Shown: piece by piece, positions 58,361 through 64,000 of the stretch
Position numbering within the stretch: position 1 is the stretch's first letter
Layout of the letters: every line of letters starts with the position of its first letter
Assembly (NCBI RefSeq): GCF_900496995.4
Contig: NC_044006.1
Location: 44,992,120-45,056,119 of the forward strand
Direction of reading: 5' to 3'
From: Aquila chrysaetos chrysaetos
Taxonomy: Eukaryota > Chordata > Aves > Accipitriformes > Accipitridae
DNA: 64,000 nt
Program-made: the position numbers and the translations under genes
The notes under the pieces: generated by a model
The model's database searches: none
The model's input: only the letters and a program-made list of their open reading frames with translations
Told to the model about the DNA's origin: nothing

Positions 58361-58489
58361 CCCTTCCCTTCCCTTCCCTTCCCTTCCCTTCCCTTCCCTT
58401 CCCTTCCCTTCCCTTCCCTTCCCTTCCCTTCCCTTCCCTTCCCTTCCCTTCCCTTCCCTTCCCTTCCCTTCCCTTCCCTTCCCTTCCCT
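58361..58489. repeat. Perfect (CCCTT)26 microsatellite
   Basis: Twenty-six nearly perfect tandem copies of CCCTT (AAGGG on the minus strand), ending with one CCCTC. Frames of 78-96 codons crossing it read as Pro-Phe-Pro-Ser-Leu or Gly-Arg-Glu-Gly-Lys repeats and are not genes. The purine strand has G3 runs able to form quadruplexes. Confidence 0.97.
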
Positions 58490-61400
58490 CCCCTAAAGAG
58501 GAGAGGAATATGGATGTGTGCCTCAGTAAGAAGTGGAGCATGGACCTTTCACACTTTGCATAACCAGATGGAGCAGAGAGTGAAAGAGATTAAAACCTCC
58601 CCGGAGCAAGGCAGTGCCCTTAGGAAGGCAAGAATGTAGGGCTGACAGCTATCAGCCCTCATAAATCCCCTCTTCGTTAACTGCTGAACCCTGGCATCGT
58701 CCAAGTTTTCTCTCATGTGCCCTTCAGCCTTAATCCTCCCTGCCGTGGCCTGGTTTGCCACAAGTTCTCTTCATGTCCCGTTTATCCTGCTCGCTCTGTG
58801 CTGCCAGTCCTTCTCCTTTCAGCTTTTAACTTGCTGAAGAGCAGTCATGTGCATAATTTATTTTCCTTTCATCCTCTGAGTTTTTGCTGGGTTTAGATTA
58901 TTTTACTGTTGTAACTAATGCCTTCTATTGTTCAGATTTCTCACAATACTCAACCATTCAAACAGACCCTGAACAGGTAGCAACAGTAAGCACTGTGTAT
59001 TAACTATCCCTCTGAGATGCAGAGGACCCGTGGATGCAAACAGACCACAGGTTGTTGCCTACTCAGTTTATATAGGGACAAGGCAAGCCTCTCAACTCCA
59101 TAGCAAGACCCAATTTTTCTGGAATACCATTTTCTATTTCTTTCCCCAAGAAACCTGCAGGACCAAGACACTAAATAACATAAGCAGTGGGTGACCTCAA
59201 ATGTTTTCAGGGTAGTCAGCATGCCTCTTCTCTCACTTCCCTTAGCCTGAGAAGAAATTGAGAGGTGATGTGGTGTACGAGCTTCCTGTTACTAATTCCT
59301 TTCTTTAAATGTCTGCAGACCCCATCTCACAACTCTTTCGGTTCACACCGGTGATCAGAGATGGATGTTAAAACTCTAACAGAAACAGAAATAATTTCCT
59401 AACTCTGGAGCAGTGCTGTAATATCCCTAGTCAATGTTCTGCATTGTTTTCTTTGTGGTATGGAAAATTTCTTGGAGAGGAAAAAGCCAAGCATGCACTG
59501 AAGAGTTCACTTGAAACATTTATCTTCCAAATCTAGGGTATCACTGGTGGTCAGCTGTGATATTATACATAAATCTACTGTGGATGAAACTGAGAAAAGC
59601 CTTTTCAATATTATTTTCAGCTAAAGTGGTGACAGAAAACATTATGAATGCAATAAACAGAAAGAGAGGGAAATGCAAGCTTATACAGCAAGGCAGATTT
59701 ATATTTTCCCCAGCTCTTTGCCAGCTAACAAAAGTACGTCTCTGACTCTGGGGTCCACTTTTATTGGAGGTTACTGCAGCAACCTTGCTCGTGCATCTGG
59801 CTAAATTTGGAGGTTTCAATAACCTTCCTTTCCCCCTTGATACTAGAGATGCTAGAAACATTCTGGAGACTCACTTTAAGCAAAGGAATCCCTCAAATGA
59901 AACAGGTGTTGAAGATGAATCATTTTACTTGACAGCTTATATCCCTATAGCCCTGACTGGAAAAGCTGTATCCAACTGAAGAATAATAAAATTTTACATT
60001 CTTTTTATCATATTATTTTATTGATCAGTCTTGTAGGATTATTAGTTAGCAAATCCTAATGTTTCCCTATCAAATGAGGATGTTGTGAGAAAACATTTTC
60101 TGTTTATTTTTAGACAGTGGAAATCCTGATTAAAACGCTGTTCCTTTCTTTAAAGTTCTCATCTCTTCACTCCATCTCTGACCTTTCTCAAAAGCCCATC
60201 TCCTTGGTCTGCTCAGGGCTGCTGCCAATGCTTTAATCTCTCAGTACTGTAAATACATACCCAGAGTAGAAGGTTGCAATTTCCTTTGACTTTAAAGTCA
60301 CACTCCAGCTGTTTACCAAAAGAAGTTTAGTGGCTCTAAGGCAGACCAGCTAAGGAGAGATCATGGTCTCACCCTGTGAGGGTATCCAGTAGGGTATCCA
60401 GCAATGAAGGACAAGTATGCTTCTGAGCAACTGAACAGCTCTCACCCCAGCATGTGAGGAGTCCAGGCACTGAGCTGGGAATACAGGGAAAACCAAGATG
60501 AGTCCTGATGGAGAAGTTGGATAGGAGCATCATTACTACTGCTGATCCCCCTCCATCTCTGCATCATGTAACTGATGTGAGGGAGTATAGCCTGAAGCAC
60601 AAAAAGATGGCACAAACAGACAAGCTGTGTTTGATCATAAGGAACAGTGTGACGAAGTGGCCACCAGCATCTAACGCCTAAATGTGAGCTAGGCATATGT
60701 GTGTTTAAGAGCGTTGCAAACTTCTCACAGGATTTCTTTCCATAGTGCTGCTGAAGAAGCCAATGCTTTTTTAACTAGCCAAGGGGTGTGACCTTCCACG
60801 AGATCCCACCCAAAATTGCTTTCATTTGGCCTGTGCCATGAGCCTGGCAACTCTGTGTTGTGTGGTGGAGCAGCAAAGGCTTTGATCCACTGCTTGCGTG
60901 GGAAAGAATTTGAATGCATTGAACTCTTTGTAGTAATAAAGTTTTCTTGTACCAGCCCAAAGGTTTGCTGGGCATAGCTCCTTCCCAGGGGGTTTTCTCT
61001 GATGTGAACCAGAACCACCCCAGCTCTAGCTCTAATAACCTAGTATATTTTACTTCCTTCTGCACTTTGACTTTTAAAACAATCACCTTTTTAGGTCCCA
61101 AAGCTGCGGTTGTACCCCTGCTCACTAACCCATGGAGCAGCTTCAATAGATGAGGTATCCTTGAGGAAGAGCTGATCATACTATTGCCCCCTGGGGTATT
61201 TTTAATCTGGAAAAACTTTAAATACCAGTTTTGAAGCTCTTCTGCTGGGTTGGCTTTGTAGGGTGCTGAGACCATCTCACAGATACCTTAACTACTGCTA
61301 CAAGTATTCATGCCAATTCTGACCTGTTGTCAGCTACAGTGTCGTAGCAAAAAAAGGTAGTCTTCATACAAGAAAACATAGAAGAAATACATAAAACAGA

Positions 61401-64000
61401 TTTGTGAAAGTGGGATAGATACAGTATGGAAACTACAAACTTCATCAGCTATTCATTGTGTTTCAGGGTGTCTGATATAAGGAATATAACTCATGAAATG
61501 GACTCAAGACATTGTGGCTCACTTTGAAACTTTAATTTAATGTTTTTTAAATTTAACTTTAATCTTTTTAAAGATTGAAGGCTACTTTCAGTTTGTTCTT
61601 TCTTTCTTTTGAAAGGGTTGAGGGACCTCCAGGGATTCTTCTAAAAATACAGAGAGCATCAGAATCACTAAATTAAGGCAACTTCTACTACAGTGAAGTG
61701 AAAGTATCAGCAGGAAAGATTGTTCCAGCTTCTGCAATAAGTAAGGGTCTGGTGAGGTGTAGGGTAGAGTTTCTCTAAAGCTCTGGAACTTGCATTTAGA
61801 ACTAAACTTTGACTGGAGAAGAAATCAAAGAATTAATCAACATTGTTTTCCTGTAACAAAGGTAGTCCAAAAATTTGAGATGTCTTTGTCAATGTTTAAC
61901 CTCACAATAACAATATTTTAGTATTTTCAGAGGGGCTGGGGGAGGCTGGAGGCAGATGGGGAAAGAAGTGGTTTTGGCTCTTAGGTTTTCATGTGATTCA
62001 GATGAAAAAGAACCTGGACCATTTAGCTGTAAAATATAAAATCTATTTCTTCCTTTTACCGCGTGGCACACATCCCAGGCTGCTTAGAAGGTGTGTGAAG
62101 GGAGTACAGATAGTGAAGAGAGGTCAGGAAAGGCATCTAAAGGGATGGAAGCTGTCAAATGAACAGATTACATGTATTTTCCTCTATGCAGTGTGTGCAT
62201 AGCCTAAGAAACCAAGAAAAGAAAGAAAATCTTCCAGCATGCTTTGTTTCTCATATCTGGCTTTGAAGCCAGATTCAAATGTTGGCCAAAAAAAGTACAT
62301 AAATTCTGGGGCCTGTTCAATGGGAGGTAGTGATCCTTTTCAAATCCATAACTTCATAAAAGAAAACCATCACTTATGGAATGCACTCCATTTGGTGAAA
62401 AACATTCTTTCCATCTCTATTATAAAAAAGAAAACTCAAAGAGGGAGAGCTAAGCCACGTTGTACTAACATACATAGATGAAGCCATACCAGAAGTGGAA
62501 CTAACAGCAGCTTCATAGCTAAGGGGTAACATACTAACCAAGGTTATCTTGATTTGGGTTATTGCTTGGCTAGTGTGTCCTGATGGATTTGCATAAGTAA
62601 ATTTAAAATATTGTGTTATATTTATTTTGGAAACCCTTGTTGAAGATAATTAATTTCTCTAAAAGGAGTGCATTTTTGGAACTATTGTTTTCATCAGATA
62701 AGATTTTTCTTGGCTAAACCAGTGTAACACAATAAGCATGGTCACAATGACTACCACTACCTAACCTGGTTAGCACAATTGCCCCTGTATTTATTTAATT
62801 ATTATTGCTACTTTATGGCAATATAAGCTACTTATATGCTACTTTTCATTAACGGCAGCAGTGAGAAAAATCACCACCCTGTTGCCAGGGTCAACAGTCA
62901 TTTATGAGAACTTGGTCAGCTTCTGTGAGGTAGTGTTTGGCACACATTTAAGAGTGTTTTCCCCCTGTAGTTATCCTCATGTTTTGACACTTCCATTGCA
63001 GTTTTCTTCTAAAAAAACCTATTCTGATTGGGTATCACTTATATCAGAAAGTAGCCTGAAATGGAAAGTTTTAAAAAGGTGTGTGAAATGCAGGTTAGTC
63101 AACTGTGCCATGAAGATGGACCAAAAGTTAGCTATAGGAAAAGGTATGAAGAATTCACAAGTCTTTCCAGCCAGCTCACACATGTTCAAGAAACATAAAT
63201 CCCTTTGTAATTTTGGAATGTTTCACTTCATTGAAAAAATGGATTAGAGACTGGATTAAAAAATGAAATGTAGAAGTGTGAAGTCATGGCCTCTGTGCTG
63301 ATGCCTATTTGCTGAAAGGTCCATTGGGACCATAAGACTGTCATTCTCCACACCTGCCTGCCTCTGAATGGCCTCACGTGTACTTGGTGACATGCTAAAC
63401 TGCCAGGAGCACTTGAGCAAAGAGATCTCTTCATGGTCTAGACACATCACGGTCACCCCTCGGCTGAAGCTTGCTGCATCTAGCTGCACACCCCAAGAGT
63501 GTGGCTGGACACTCCTAGAGCTGGTGCATGCATTTACTGAAGTCTAACTTCAGGGAAGCCAGGATTTTCCCTGGAGGAAAATCATCAGACTTTACATTCA
63601 GTGGAGCTAAAATACTATATACAGCTAAGAATCAGCTCCCCTATTGTTTCAATTCCATGATGGTACATAGATTCATAGCTGTGGTATGTACAGAGCTAGA
63701 GATAGACATATATGGTGCATTATAGTACTCTATGCTCATATAATTTGGCGTTTAGATGGGTAGCTAACCTAAATACAGCCATGGTAGTTTGGCAGATATC
63801 CATTTAATCTAATTTATCCTAAAATATAATTCTGCTTTTTAAAATTACTTCATTAAAGTAGCATCTTCTGACTCAACAAGCTCATCTTCTATGGGTATTT
63901 GTAAAAACTTAGCTGCTTACTTTAACAACTGAAGTTCATTTTTGTCAATCATGCTTTTGACAGTCCTGCACTCTGAGGAAGAAATGGTTTTGTAGAAGTA
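58490..64000. other. AT-rich intergenic DNA to the window end, no gene recognised
   Basis: No gene is identified. The longest ATG-started frame outside GC-rich or repeat DNA, 166 codons on the minus strand at 60775-61275, has no recognisable domain. Frames at 59764-59979 and 62861-63247 on the plus strand also match nothing I know. Confidence 0.5.

Noticed and set aside
58305-58639. 78-96-codon frames across the CCCTT array
   Set aside because: A pentanucleotide repeat without stops gives open frames on both strands. The peptides are simple repeats.
36230-64000. HDAC9 3' exons, expected downstream of TWIST1 on the opposite strand
   Set aside because: I looked for HDAC9 C-terminal signatures in the minus-strand translations and found none. 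In mammals the gene lies roughly 100 kb away, so it is probably beyond the window.
1-64000. tRNA, rRNA, microRNA or CRISPR features
   Set aside because: I saw no cloverleaf with A/B boxes, no rRNA similarity and no spaced direct-repeat array. MicroRNA hairpins cannot be excluded without folding software.

Overview
This is vertebrate nuclear DNA and almost certainly avian. Two single-copy developmental bHLH genes, FERD3L and TWIST1, lie in the same order and tandem orientation as in other amniotes. The interspersed repeats are bird-like: degenerate CR1 retroposons and a truncated LTR of a type I recognise as widespread in birds. The background is AT-rich with sharp CpG-rich islands. The LTR type suggests a bird outside the chicken lineage, probably Neoaves, but that is inference.

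Layout. 1-14.1 kb is gene-poor flank upstream of FERD3L, holding a minus-strand CR1 remnant (3.1-4.8 kb), a truncated LTR (6.3-6.6 kb) and a small hairpin/tandem-repeat cluster (9.7-9.9 kb). 14.1-17.4 kb is the FERD3L domain: a CpG island, candidate TCF/Sox/homeodomain and Fox sites, a TATA box and a single-exon CDS. 17.4-28.5 kb is mostly featureless, apart from one enhancer-like block near 20 kb. 28.5-29.5 kb is a CpG island with a minus-strand TATA box and a strong splice donor, which may mark an undescribed non-coding transcript. 32.3-36.3 kb is the TWIST1 domain: CpG island, tandem TATA boxes, CCAAT box, short upstream ORF, complete CDS in exon 1, a 744-bp intron and a non-coding exon 2 with a well-conserved 3' UTR end. 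36.3-46.3 kb alternates CpG islands with long purine/pyrimidine microsatellites. 46.3-64 kb is AT-rich intergenic DNA with an old CR1 3' end (52.3-52.6 kb), an enhancer-like block (54.1-54.4 kb) and a perfect CCCTT array (58.4 kb).

Biology. TWIST1 is a class II bHLH factor of neural crest, cranial and limb mesenchyme. FERD3L (Nato3) is a neural, floor-plate bHLH factor. They are Twist-superfamily neighbours in a regulatory landscape that, in mammals, extends into HDAC9. I found no HDAC9 exon here. I see only two protein-coding genes. Most other open frames are chance frames in CpG islands or microsatellites. No clearly new biological system is evident; the best leads are the minus-strand promoter/donor pair at 29.2-29.5 kb and several regulatory-looking sequence clusters.
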